Below, piece after piece: positions 21,420 to 32,619 of a DNA stretch of 64,000 nt. The notes beneath the pieces were generated by a model. The model was not told where the DNA came from. It did not search any database and worked only from the letters and a program-made list of their open reading frames with translations. The DNA lies in NCBI GenBank assembly GCA_029449245.1, contig JANATF010000003.1:372001-436000 (forward strand). The letters run 5' to 3'. How positions within the stretch are numbered: position 1 is the first letter of the stretch; each line of letters begins with the position of its first letter. The DNA comes from Mortierella alpina (taxonomy: Eukaryota; Mortierellomycota; Mortierellomycetes; Mortierellales; Mortierellaceae). The translations under genes and the position numbers were made by a program.

Positions 21420-22071
21420 ACCTCCCCACAAAATAATCAATTACCCTATTTGGCCGAATGATCTTCATAGACGCGGCCGCAGCTCATAATTAAACGCGTG
21501 GTTGCACGCCTTATTAATATACGCCATAACCCCTTCATCAGAGGCGGAGCATCTAAAAAAACGCGACCTTTCTATGTCAAAGTGTGTAACATCAAAAAGA
21601 AAATGGATTTCCTGCTATCTCAAATAGAGGGGCAAAACGAGCTCTTTCGTGCTTACACATCTTTGGCAACTATGCAACAGCCCTCGCATACCCCTCTGAA
21701 AAGCACATGCAATGTCCGAGTAGACACGAGTCAAGGCGAAAAAGCCATGGACTTGCGGCAAGGGGACTGGAGAGGGCTATGGACTACAGGATGGATCATA
21801 GAGGGAGCTCTGGAGTGGGTGTGCGTGTATCAGCTTCACGATGGCACGAGAGTGAGCGACAGCAGCTGTGGTTATGGACCGGGCGATCATGGAGTGCGAG
21901 ATGATACTGGTATGCGTGGTCAACACGCGACAGCCAGCCTACCCTCGACCATACCGTTGATCCAGGTTACGGCATCTCATTGCCGAATGGTCGCCGATCC
22001 TCATCGTACTGTAGCCCTGCACACCAATGACCACCAACCCCTGCACCCTCTCTCAATCTCTCACTCTCTCT
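21420..22071. other. Intergenic, no convincing gene
   Basis: A 226-codon plus-strand frame (21498-22178) crosses this area, but its composition is irregular, it has no motif, and it overlaps a CT-rich leader and another start in a different frame. I leave it unannotated. The last ~25 bases are a CT-rich tract before the ATG at 22072. Confidence 0.45.
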
Positions 22072-22569
22072 ATGTTTCGTTCCTTCGCTCAGTCACTCAG
22101 GAGCGTGCATACTTCTACCGCTCGACTTTATTCTCCTGCTCTTTTCGCGTTGTATTCTCCTCGCCTAATTTTTCTTGATGGACTGCACCAACTCGCTCTA
22201 GCAACCGCAGGATTCACCCGTCGCTGGAAAACTCCAGACATACTACCCGCCGCCGCCTCTTGTCATCGCATCGTCGCATCATCCGCTCCAAAAAAGGACA
22301 CAGCGCCAAAGTCGACTCTGCATAGTGAAAGACAGCGGAAGACTCACCATCCTTGGTATATGACCTAGGGACACTGCCAAGACCTGCAGCAAGCCGTAGC
22401 GGACGCCATTCTTCAGGAACTGCCTCCTCAACTTTTCAAATCCAGCACCTGAGTACTATCAAGAGCGGTGCGGAAGGGGGTGGAGGAGCAATGAAGTCTA
22501 GAAAGGACGGTGCGGCAGCTTCGTAGGGAGCTACAGGCGGTTTTACAAAACACCACGCATTCATCTTGA
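22072..22569 (+). pseudogene. Remnant of a gene with mitochondrial presequence and coiled-coil end
   Basis: The frame from 22072 begins MFRSFAQSLRSVHTSTARLY: no acidic residue in the first 30, many Arg/Ser/Thr and an R-x-Y-S cleavage-like site, all typical of a mitochondrial targeting sequence. It stops at 22368. A different frame then reads CQDLQQAVADAILQELPPQL and, after two stops, VRQLRRELQAVLQN up to 22569. The second part is the same coiled-coil tail found in the left repeat arm. Whether both halves belonged to one gene is a guess. The breaks make a working product unlikely. Confidence 0.35.
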
Positions 22570-24484
22570 TTGGGTGCTGCTACTTCCTTTTCTTCGTTCT
22601 CTAGTTTGTGCATCTCGGTGCTATTATCTGCATGGCCTCCTTTCAGTCATTCGACGTGTTTTCTTTTCTCTTCTCTGTAACCTCACTGTAGGCTTGCCAC
22701 AATAAATGTAGTATTAACATTGCTATATGCCACGGGCACGCGTATCAGTATCAGTGGGATCGCCGCTCAGTGCGATCTCTGTACTTGCTCATATGAAATA
22801 ATGTTTTGGCAGCGAGCCTCTTTGTCTCACTACGAACTGCGGCGTAACAGCGGTTTCAGGTCGCGACAGTACAGACCGCGTGTCGCTCCCACAGGATCGC
22901 CAAATCGGACAGTAGTACAGGCACACAGGAGGTGCATGAGCACAACTGGGGATTCGGACTAGCGCTCAGCGCACCTATTTTTTGGAAGCCAGTCGTGCTC
23001 TCGATCAACATGTGGAACGTAGCCGGCGCGATTTGTAGAATACAAGAGCGCGCAGACGGCATGTGGCTGATACTAGATGCCCCTGCATATTCATGCTCAC
23101 CAGAACCATTGGAACACAATGCTCGAGTTACGCAAGATGGATCGAGGGCGAAGATTAAGATTGAGTACCGCTCCCACGCTTTTGAATATTTTCGTACCTT
23201 GTTCTTTCCCTTCTCGCCAGTCCGTTTCTTTCTCTCCATCGATACACTCATTTTCCAAAGAGCGCTAAAATTGCAATCGAGAACCTGTAAGTGGGAGATT
23301 TCGCTTGAGGATGGAGTCGGATGTAGTGATAATGAGTTGTTACCTACCTTACAAACTTCATGCTAATCCACATACCATTGATATCTTGCCGTGACTTGAC
23401 CACCTTTGACCACCAAGGAATCGAACTCTCCACATTGTTCCTGAGCCATTTCAGACCGACAGATACTGCTATCGCTCTTGGAGAACGCTCTCTCGTGTCT
23501 CTCTCCAGGTATTGCAAGACCCATGGACACACGCAATTAAGTTAGCCATGGATACTTGTATGGTCGCTAACATGATCAGTTGTGTTTACCTGATACGTGC
23601 CTTAGTGCTACCGTCGTTGAGCGTCTTTGTCACATTTTGAATTCTTCGTTCTTCTCCTCTTGTCGTCAGTGTGGTAGCTTCGACTTTACCAAGGTAAGAG
23701 CAGCCAAAAGCTATGCATAACCATGATCTTCATTCACTCATAGCAAGCGCTGACAGTATTGTTTCTATGGTAATGTATGCAGCATCAAGACAACTGCCAT
23801 GAGCAATCCACTCAATAGCTCACCACCCGACATCGGGAGATCTGCCCACAACCCATTGACACCGCCATTGACCGCCCATGGTCGATCTGACAGCCATGGC
23901 ACCGCAATTGCATCATCTCAACTAGCCAACTCGAGTTTCGATGGCGAGAATATATCCATCTCGTCCCAAAAAACTAAAAAGCGGGACATATTTCGAAACT
24001 TCTTTCGGTCAAGCAAACATGAGGACAAGATCACGAATCAAGATGGTCCATCCAAGACAGAGAGCCGCCACGCTCGAGCTGCTAGTACCGACATCACCTC
24101 TGCAGTCTACAGCCTCGAAGTCAGCAGCTCAGGAACTGGTTCACAGCCCACAATCGGCAAGACTGGGGCTCGTTTGAATTTTTTCTTGGAGAACGTTACC
24201 AAACCATCCACCAGAATCACATCATCAGAACTGGACGCGCGCCTCGATAGCACATCCCAGCTCGCCTTGTACATCAGCCTTCTCCCAAAGAACATGGCTT
24301 CTCCTTTGCAGCGCGAAGGTCTCGAGAGTGTCTCAGATCCCGCAAACGAAGAGTCGTGGACCACGCCGTCCGATGATACACTGCAGGAATGGATCAAAGC
24401 CATTGAACAGAACCCAATCAAACAAGAGCACCTTCGCTGGTTGGGGTCACGCATCGTAGAGGAATTTATCAAGAATGCTGTCAA
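22470..24484. repeat. Right arm of the large inverted duplication
   Basis: Reverse-complement match of 1-1972, from the coiled-coil tail through ~1.1 kb of upstream DNA and the 5' UTR intron into codon ~226 of the NLR. The match stops only because the left copy leaves the window. Small indels and scattered substitutions distinguish the arms. The spacer between the arms (about 20.5 kb) holds six intact single-copy genes. Confidence 0.85.
23694..23782 (+). other. 5' UTR intron of the NLR gene
   Basis: GTAAGAGCAG at 23694 and TATGCAG ending at 23782 bracket 89 bases just before the ATG at 23799. The same signals exist in the inverted copy (697-785). A leader intron may influence expression. Confidence 0.65.
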
Positions 24485-27400
24485 GGATCCGGTCGCTGTG
24501 TCTGAAGTCCTTGTCCTTGGCTCTGTCCTCGATCAGGCACACTACCGCAAGTTGCTCAATTGCTTCATTTTGGAGCTCCAAGAGTCCGTTCTTCTGGATG
24601 TTGATCTGCTCCAAGGTCTCGTCCAGCTGGTCCAGTGTGCCGCGCCGGCGTATCTTGACGCCGATGATCTTGTCAAGATCTTGAGTATTCTGAGAATACG
24701 CCTTGGAGACACCCATCAGCAGTCGCCAGAGCATCAGTATCATTTAACCTTGGCTTCTCGCGCCTCCTTGATGTCATGGCCGAGCCAGAGCACAAAGTCA
24801 AAGATCTATCTCGTGTCGAGGAAAGGGAGCCCCTGGCCTCAGTTCTTTCAGGATTGCAATCCAGCTCGGACCCGTATCTGATGTATCAAGCAATGTACGC
24901 ATTCCAGGCTTTGCAGTATGTTCCAGATGACGAATCCACTCTTCGAACCATCATGCGATACTCCCTAGGAGCCGCAGAGAGCCTTATCAAGGTGTCAGGA
25001 GTCATTCAGTTGAACTTTGACGGCCTACTCGAAGGTCTCGTGCAGATGCAAAAGACTGTCGAGGACTTACGGGATTGCCAAGTCCAGCTATGAAGGCATC
25101 AACTCGTTGATGGACAGTGGACGTGGACTGTTCGATAGTCTCAGAGCGGGCCTTGTCTCTGGCTACAAGCATCCGTGGTACCCTGCCGTACTTACCGCTA
25201 CAGCTCTCTGCCGGGCAGGCCAATTGGTCTATTTCAGCAAACTGGTTCGAGAGGCTCCTTGCCGTCGTGATCCTCGATTCCAATGGGGTGTAAGCCAGCT
25301 CCTGGGCGAGATTTCGATTGATGGTGAATGGGAGTCTTGCATCCGTGAGCAAGCTGTCAGTTTTCTGGAAGATCTGTACTTGAATGATGCCGATTGGGCT
25401 CAGGACGACAGCGTCAGGTCCTGGATGCTGACCATTCTCGGCAAGATCTCGGAGGTGCCTGATCCTGCGATCAGAGACGTGGCCCTTGCTTTTCTGCAAG
25501 TCCCAATGAGCAATGGCTCTACCATCGTCATGCATCCCTACCCATTGAGGTCTCACCTCCCTATCCCAACGAAGTCGTCACTTCTGGCCCTAGTCCAAGA
25601 TATACCTTACCTTGAGTACGATCTCAACGACCTCCGGCTCAAACGACTCCGAGAGTACAGTCAGACCGTGTATATCCCCCCTCAGGCCAAGGCCAACCTT
25701 CAGGCTGCTGACAAGGATTCTCTACCGCTCTTGAAGTCGATCAAAGAGTTCCTGGAGAGCGACGGACAGGTGTTCTTGATGCTAGGTGATTCAGGAGCAG
25801 GAAAATCAACATTCAACAGACACTTTGAGCACGAGCTTTGGAACGACTACAAGCCAGGTGGTCACATACCGCTATTCATCAACCTGCCTGCTGTGGCCGA
25901 AAGCTCTCGGGATATCATTGGCGAGCAATTGCGGATGCACGGATTTAAGGAGGACAAGATCAAAGAGCTGAAGAAGAATCGGAAGATGGTCCTGATTTGC
26001 GATGGTTACGACGAAACCCAACTCAAGGTCAACTTGCACTCGGAGAATCGGCTCAATCAAGAGGAACAACCAGACACAAAAATGATTATCAGCTGCAGGA
26101 GCACCTATCTTGGACAAGACTATCGCGACCAATTCCGTCCTCAACAGAATGATCGCTACAGCACCTCTGCAGCTAACCTGTTCACGGAGGCCGCCATTGT
26201 TCCTTTCTCAAGAGACCAGATTGGGGACTACATTGATCAGTTTGTGCGAGATCCAGAGGTACACAAGCTGATTGGTGATAGACCCGTCTGGAGCTCTGAG
26301 ATCTATATGGATAAGCTGAGGTCGATCCCCAACTTGATGGAGCTGGTCAAGAACCCTTTTCTTCTTTCCCTGTCGCTGAGTGCATTACCTGGCGTGGTCA
26401 AGGACGGAACCGATATCACCAAACTCAAAGTGACTCGTCTGACTCTCTACAACTCTTTCATCGATCAATGGCTGGACATCAGCAAACGACGACTGAGGAC
26501 GATCAAACTATCGGTGGAGGCAGACAGCGCACGACAGGAACTACTTGAGGACGATTTTGCCGCAATCGCCGTAGACTTTCTAAAGAACCTCGCGGCTGCC
26601 ATATTCAAGGAGCAGGACGGAAATCCAGTTGTGCAGTACACGCAAAGAAGCGACAAAGGGACATGGAAGGTCGAGTTCTTCGGACCAAAACCAGATATCA
26701 CGCTCCTCCGAGAGTCCAGTCCCCTGTCGCGTTCAGGTGTCCAGCACCGTTTCCTTCATCGCTCGTTGCTAGAGTACTTTTACTCTCGACACATACGAGA
26801 GACCAGTGAGTCAGATGCACTGTCTGATGTTTCTCGAGATCTGGCCGAACACCCTCTAAGCCAAAGGACCCTTGTCAAGGAGCCGTCGATTGTCCAATTC
26901 CTAGCCGAGCACGCCCAAGACGATTCTGGGTTCCGACAACGACTTCATCAATTTGTCGAGCAATCGAAAACAGACGTTTCGGCTAGCCAAGCAGCAGCCA
27001 ATGCCATCACTGTCTTGGTTCGGGCCGGTGTGACGTTCATTGAGGCCAATCTAGCAGCTATCAAAATTCCCGGCGCTGACCTGAGTGGTGGACAGTTCGA
27101 TTCAGCTCAACTACAAGGAGCAGATTTGAGAACCGCCAATCTTCGCAATATCTGGTTGCGTCAAGCAGATTTGAGCAACGCGCAGATGGAGGACGTCCGA
27201 TTTGGGGAATATCCGTATCTTGAAGAAGAAAGCAGCGTGGTATCGTGCGCGTACTCTCTGGACGGGAAGACACTTGCTGTGGGCCTCAATAGTGGCACAA
27301 TTAGCTTGTACAACACCGCAACTTGGGAGAAGACACGCAAATTAAGCGGCCACATCTCCTCTGTTAACAGCGTGGTGTTTTCGCCAAGCGGCCAGCAGAT

Positions 27401-29129
27401 TGCCTCGGGCAGTGGAGACAACACGGTGCGGCTCTGGGACGCACAAACGGGTGCACCTGGTGCTATTCTAAGCGGCCACATCTCCTCTGTTAACAGCGTG
27501 GTGTTTTCGCCAAGCGGCCAGCAGATTGCCTCGGGCAGTTTCGACAACACGGTGCGGCTCTGGGACGCACAAACCGGTGCACCTGGTGCCATCCTAAGCG
27601 GCCACACCGGACCTGTTAACAGCGTGGTGTTTTCGCCAAGCGGCCAGCAGATTGCCTCGGGCAGTTACGACAACACGGTGCGGCTCTGGGACGCACAAAC
27701 CGGTGCACCTGGTGCCATCCTAAGCGGCCACACCTCCTCTGTTAGAAGCGTGGTGTTTTCGCCAAGCGGCCAGCAGATTGCCTCGGGCAGTTTCGACAAG
27801 ACGGTGCAGCTCTGGGACGCACAAACCGGTGCACCTGGTGCCATCCTAGGCGGCCACACCAGCTCAGTTTCCAGCGTGGTGTTTTCGCCAAGCGGCCAGC
27901 AGATTGCCTCGGGCAGTGACGACCACACGGTGCGGCTCTGGGACGCACAAACCGGTGCACCTGGTGCCATCCTAAGCGGCCACATCAGCTCAGTTTCCAG
28001 CGTGGTGTTTTCGCCAAGCGGCCAGCAGATTGCCTCGGGCAATTGGGACAAGACGGTGCGGCTCTGGGACGCACAAACCGGTGCACCTGGTGCCATCCTA
28101 AGCGGCCACACCTCCTCTGTTAGAAGCGTGGTGTTTTCGCCAAGCGGCCAGCAGATTGCCTCGGGCAGTTTCGACAACACGGTGCGGCTCTGGGACGCAC
28201 AAACCGGTGCACCTGGTGCCATCCTAAGCGGCCACACCGACTTTGTTCTCAGCGTGGTGTTTTCGCCAAGCGGCCAGCAGATTGCCTCGGGCAGTTTCGA
28301 CAAGACGGTGCGGCTCTGGGACGCACAAACCGGTGCACCTGGTGCCATCCTAAGCGGCCACACCTCCTATGTTTTCAGCGTGGTGTTTTCGCCAAGCGGC
28401 CAGCAGATTGCCTCGGGCAGTTTAGACAACACGGTGCGGCTCTGGGACGCACAAACCGGTGCACTTGGTGCCATCCTAAGCGGCCACACCGGCTATGTTA
28501 ACAGCGTGGTGTTTTCGCCAAGCGGCCAGCAGATTGCCTCGGGCAGTTACGACAACACGGTGCGGCTCTGGGACGCACAAACCGGTGCACCTGGTGCCAT
28601 CCTAAGCGGGCACACCAGACCTGTTAACAGCGTGGTGTTTTCGCCAAGCGGCCGGCAGATTGCCTCGGGCAGTGACGACAACACGGTGCGGCTCTGGGAC
28701 GCACAAACCGGAGCACCTGGTGCCATCCTAAGCGGCCACACTGACTATGTTAGAAGCGTGGTGTTTTCACCAAGCGGCCAGCAGATTGCCTCGGGCAGTG
28801 AAGACAAGACGGTGCGGCTCTGGGATGTAAAATCAGGTCTTTGTTTGGCTACTGTAAAGGGTTTACATGGTGGGATCTCGTCGATCGCATGGAGCGCAGG
28901 TGCACACGGCAGTCACTTATTAACTGGCTGCGGTAAATCCGTTCGTATGTGGAAGGTGAAAGGAACCTGTCATCCCGTGTCTGTGCACCTATTCTGGACC
29001 TCTTTGCATGACCAGCTTGTTGTATCAGATACCAACATCTTGAGCACGCAGGGTTTAAGCGGTACAAATAGGAAACTCTTAGAACAACGAGGCGCTTTCA
29101 GCAAACAAATATCACTGGAAGAGCCGTAG
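23799..29129 (+). CDS. NACHT-WD40 (HET-E/HNWD-like) NLR receptor with two frameshifts
   Basis: Plus-strand product of about 1,775 residues. Order: Ser/Thr-rich leader; helical ARM-like region; NACHT ATPase with P-loop GDSGAGKST (25784-25810) and Walker B MVLICDGYDE (25987-26016); pentapeptide-type A-D-L repeats (27070-27210); WD40 region of 12 near-identical units plus degenerate units at both ends, about two propellers; short C-terminal tail. Fungal NLRs of this layout act in non-self recognition and regulated cell death: the propeller binds, NACHT oligomerises. That role here is by family. The frame is broken near 24755 and returns near 25060; the main frame stops at 24879. The piece between is conserved in the +2 frame, so either the gene is damaged or the assembly has small errors. 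The 5' part is duplicated at 1-680. Confidence 0.8.
27345..28856 (+). repeat. Array of twelve 126-bp WD40-coding repeats
   Basis: Twelve head-to-tail units of exactly 126 bases (42 codons) start at 27345, 27471 and so on to 28731. The core SVVFSPSGQQIASGS and WDAQTGAPGAIL is almost invariant at DNA level. Differences cluster at the three residues after SGH, the residue after the next Val, and the residues flanking the Asp in S-G-S-x-D-x. The twelfth unit diverges at its end. Confidence 0.95.
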
Positions 29130-29200
29130 GTGTAAATAGCATGTATTAGTACCTACACTCTCCTCTCTTACAATATCAGATTTGCAACTCATTTTCATGT

Positions 29201-30340
29201 TTATTCGGTGTTCTCGCTTGTCTTTGCAATCTCTTCTGGGAGCGGGAGGACACGCGCTGGCCACTGTCCGCAGATGACACAGAAGGTCTGGTCCGGCGTC
29301 GAGAGATTGAACCCACAACCGGGGCAAGGGTCTCTGCCTTCCTTCCTTCCTCAGCTTCTGCGGGTAGGTGCTCATGTCATCGCCAACGACCTTCTTGAAC
29401 ACCTTAAAGCACTGCATATGTTCAACATCTCGGATCTTGATCCCATTCTGCTCAAAAATGCGATCCTGCTCTTTGAGATCCTCGGCCGACATGGACTCTT
29501 GAAACATCTTTGGCAGAATCATCGTACCCGAGCCCATCTCAATGGGCTCCGGCTCCTTCTTTCTCCAGTCCGAAAAACGTTTCGACATCAAAAGCCGTGC
29601 GCAGAATGAACTTGCCATAGAGCTGTTGACCCGAGAGTCGGTCCTGCCTCTTGGTCAACAAGGTGGTCATAGTAATTGATCTTTTCATGCCGCGCGCACT
29701 ACTGTGAGAACAATCGGGTTTGGGTCGAGGTAAGGCTGCACGAGTTGCAGTCCCAGGGCCTTGGCCAATTGCACACCCAAGAATCGCATGATCTTGGTCT
29801 ATTTGTCGGAATACGCCTACAGACGCTCTGCAGACATGTTGTACTGTACAGGAACGAATGGCCCGCAAAGAGTTCATCGGCACCATCTCCCGTCATGACG
29901 ACATTATAACCCAGCGATTTGGTGATGGTCAGACCCCTGGTAATGACGATTCCGTTGCAGAGTTCCATGAGTTCAAAGCTTTGGAGGGTCTGGATACAGA
30001 ACTCGCCTCAAGGACCAAGTCCGGTCTGATCTTGACGACTTTTGCGTCAGACCTAAGCGAGCCGAGATCTGGGTCGCATAGAACTTGTCTGTGACCTGAG
30101 CGGTGCAGAGGACGGTGATAGCTCCTGAAAGGCATTGGCGGTTGTTAATCCTTGCCCTCTTCTTTATTGGCGTTGTAGACGGCCAAGGATGGAGGTGTCG
30201 ACACCTCCCGAGAGGAGGATGCAGCCGCAGGGCGTGGTCTTTGCGAGTGACCTTAGGAGCAGGCGTCGCAACTCTTGTACATGTACACGGGCTGGGTCGC
30301 TCCTGTAAGGCAGAGCCTTGTCCTTTTCGGTCTCTGACAT
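29201..30340 (-). pseudogene. Asparagine-synthase-domain protein, frameshifted
   Basis: On the minus strand, from an ATG near 30340, MSETEKDKALPYRSDP leads to the ATP-pyrophosphatase loop ILLSGGVDTSI. Further blocks follow in shifting frames: VLCTAQVTDKFYATQISARL, KVVKIRPDLVLE, then GYNVVMTGDGADELFAGHSF (the second substrate-site motif), YGKFILRTAFDVET, MILPKMFQESMSAEDLKEQ and KKVVGDDMSTY. Last is a small CPGC...CVIC zinc-ribbon-like end, with a stop at 29201. At least four frame changes and several stops lie between the blocks and splice sites do not explain them. An intact gene would be an ATP-dependent amidotransferase-like enzyme without an obvious N-terminal glutaminase domain. It lies tail-to-tail with the NLR, 71 bases away. 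Confidence 0.75.
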
Positions 30341-31268
30341 GATCTGAATCTCGTGTCCTGTCCTCGAGTGCCAATGGTGCGATTGAGATGGTGAGGAAGT
30401 AATCAATTAAATGATACGAAGACAACAGTGGACCGTGGTATTTTAAGGTTGGCGAAGAATCTGTTTCCCTCACCCCATGAACCCACAGCGCCCGATTCAG
30501 CGATACTTCAGACCCATAAACAACACACCACCCGGCTGCATGCAATGAGCGGAGACAATCAGGACACACCTCATCAGGGTGGCATTGACGACCTCTCTAA
30601 CGTGCTTCAGGCAGTGCCCCGAACTTGACGACCTACCAGCGACTGTTGGAATACCCAACTAGAGCTCCAACCGCGCGCTCCTGCGCCTCGACCTTCTTGT
30701 TGCCTACTCTCCTCTCTCGCCCTCGTTGTCGTGCCATAAGGGCCATTGCTCCTTTTTGATGTCGATGAATGAGCACGCCCATGCGGTCATGTCGCGTGGT
30801 CAGGAGCACATACCTCGGTGCCCACGGCAACAGACCCAGTGGCACTCAACCGCCCACCCCCCTTTTTTTTGACTGAGTCTCCTTGGCCCACCGAGCTCGG
30901 AACTCACATTCCATTCCTCATCTCCGCTTGACCTCGCCCACTCCTGCATGGCTATGGAAGCACGAATCGGACCTCTGGGTCCATGGTATAATCCGATGTA
31001 CCTGGCAGGAAGGACGGCCGCAAGGAGAAGACGACAGAGTGGGAGAGCAGCGTGAGGCACACACCCACACCCTTGTCCGCGAACAGAGTGCCTGACCTTC
31101 TTCCCTTCTCTCGACACTACCTTTTTAACGCATTGTTGTGTCCGTTTCTGCAAATCCAAGATATTCATAGTGGCCACCCCCTACTCCACCAGCAACTCCT
31201 CCACTCGGCCGACGTCGTTCTAGTTCTTCAGGAGCACCCGGGAAGAGATTACTGCCATCCCATCACCC
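30341..31268. other. Intergenic, no gene seen
   Basis: Frames on both strands are short, overlap each other and carry no motif. The part next to 30340 would be the promoter side of the asparagine-synthase pseudogene. Confidence 0.4.
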
Positions 31269-31913
31269 ATGCTCTCGTCTGCGTCTAGCACCAGCAACAG
31301 CCAGACATCCAGGACCGGGAAACGCGAATCCGCCCCACCGGCCCTTCGCATCCTCGCCTCTTCCGCCTCTCTTGAGGCTGGAGGGGGTTCAGCCCAGCAG
31401 CACCCTGCAAAACTGCGTCCTCGGTTCCAACTCACAGGTCCGAATCCCTCTGTTTTCGCCAGCGACCGCTAACCACCCACTTCCCGCCTTGTCCATGTCT
31501 GGCGCAACAGCTGTCACCTCTCGGGACCTGATCAAGGTGCCTATCGAAGGCGAGAATAATTCCAAGAACTCGACACGCTTTATCAAAGGTTTGGGTCCAA
31601 CTTGTCTAAACCCAAGGTCGATGTTCGTAATTGACAAAGTCCTCAGTCGCCCCAGTTCAGATCTCAGGAGCTTGTGCAGCCTATTGAACAGCGTGGAGGA
31701 CCCGTGCCGGGGACGACAGAGTCGCAGGTCGTAGAATATCAGAGGAATATCGCAAGCACTGTTAGCCCGAACAGGAGCAGTAATGACAACTACATCTGCC
31801 AGAGGACGGCACCGCTCCCAGGTCTAAAAGACTCCACCCACGTCTCGATCAATTCCGATGCTTCATCAGGCGAGAAAACACCCACGCGCCAGGATCTTGT
31901 GTCAACACTTTAA
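31269..31913 (+). pseudogene. Possible remnant of a disordered, Ser-rich protein gene
   Basis: Three plus-strand frames succeed each other: a Ser/Ala-rich piece (31269-31472), a piece containing VTSRDLIKVPIEGENNSKNS (about 31497-31590), and one ending in ICQRTAPLPGLKDSTHVSIN and a stop at 31913. Amino-acid use is natural in each piece, but no set of GT-AG introns joins them into one frame. No family is recognised. It may be a decayed gene or a real one with errors. Confidence 0.25.
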
Positions 31914-32619
31914 TGGGCTGCTTCATTTATTGCGCAGGTATAGAGGTTTTTTGCTCGTATATATATATTTGAGAGCTACGTGCTATTGTGTGTGCGCAAC
32001 TGTGCGCGGACGAGAGAACGGGGCTCAATAGGGTCTGACCCGCGTCTGGGCGTGTTTGTCGCCTTTGGACATTTGACTTGAGAGTCATTGGATTCAATGT
32101 GGAAACTGGATTTCTGCTGGATAGTCTGCTGCAGGTGCCGTTGCTTCTGCTTCTGAAGTTGCTACTCTTCCAGCTACTGCTCTAAGAGCCTCTGCTCCTG
32201 GTGCTGCGCTTTTTTCGTACTAGGTCGCTTGCTTGCTTACCATTATCTTTGGCATTTTTCCTACGCCTCTGTAGTAGATTGGCCTTGGGGTGTATACGGA
32301 GAGAAAGTCAGCCGTGCGTAAAGTGCAGAAGAATTAGAAAAGAAGGAAAAGCAAATGTGTTGGGAAAGGCTGGACACGGTCCTTTTAGGACGTAACCTGT
32401 CGATAGGCAAGAGGTGAATAGTACGAAGCGGAAGTAGAACAAGGAGAAAGAACGAAAGGCTAAAAAAATGCATCTTCAATGACCAATGATCATCACCCGC
32501 CACGTTTTTACTTCTCTGCCATGATCACCAAGTAGACCTCAGATCATCCTTCTCAAGTTTTTTTTTTCTGCTCAGCTCAGCTCAGCCGCTTCCGTTTTAT
32601 TAGAGTTGTATCCTTTTGG
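31914..32619. other. Intergenic, no gene seen
   Basis: AT-rich patches such as TATATATAT near 31960 and a T-rich tract near 32560. No conserved frame. It contains the 3' flank of the minus-strand gene that ends at 32620. Confidence 0.45.

Noticed and set aside
20710-21468. Minus-strand frames of 227 and 252 codons opposite the mannosidase tail
   Set aside because: The Asp/Glu codon run read backwards gives Leu/Ile/Val or His/Pro/Arg-rich frames without stops. The plus-strand frame continues a true GH47 gene.
21498-22178. 226-codon plus-strand frame
   Set aside because: No motif, irregular composition, and it runs over a CT tract and another start in a different frame.
27161-28363. Long minus-strand frames through the WD40 array
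   Set aside because: They mirror the 126-bp repeats of the real plus-strand gene. The repeated peptide arises only because the unit length is a multiple of three.
27345-28856. Regular repeats that could suggest a CRISPR array
   Set aside because: Units are 126 bases, code for WD40 blades in one frame, and have no unique spacers.
29929-30569. Separate small minus-strand proteins near the asparagine-synthase motifs
   Set aside because: They are frame fragments of one decayed gene. Conserved blocks pass from one frame to another in the correct order.
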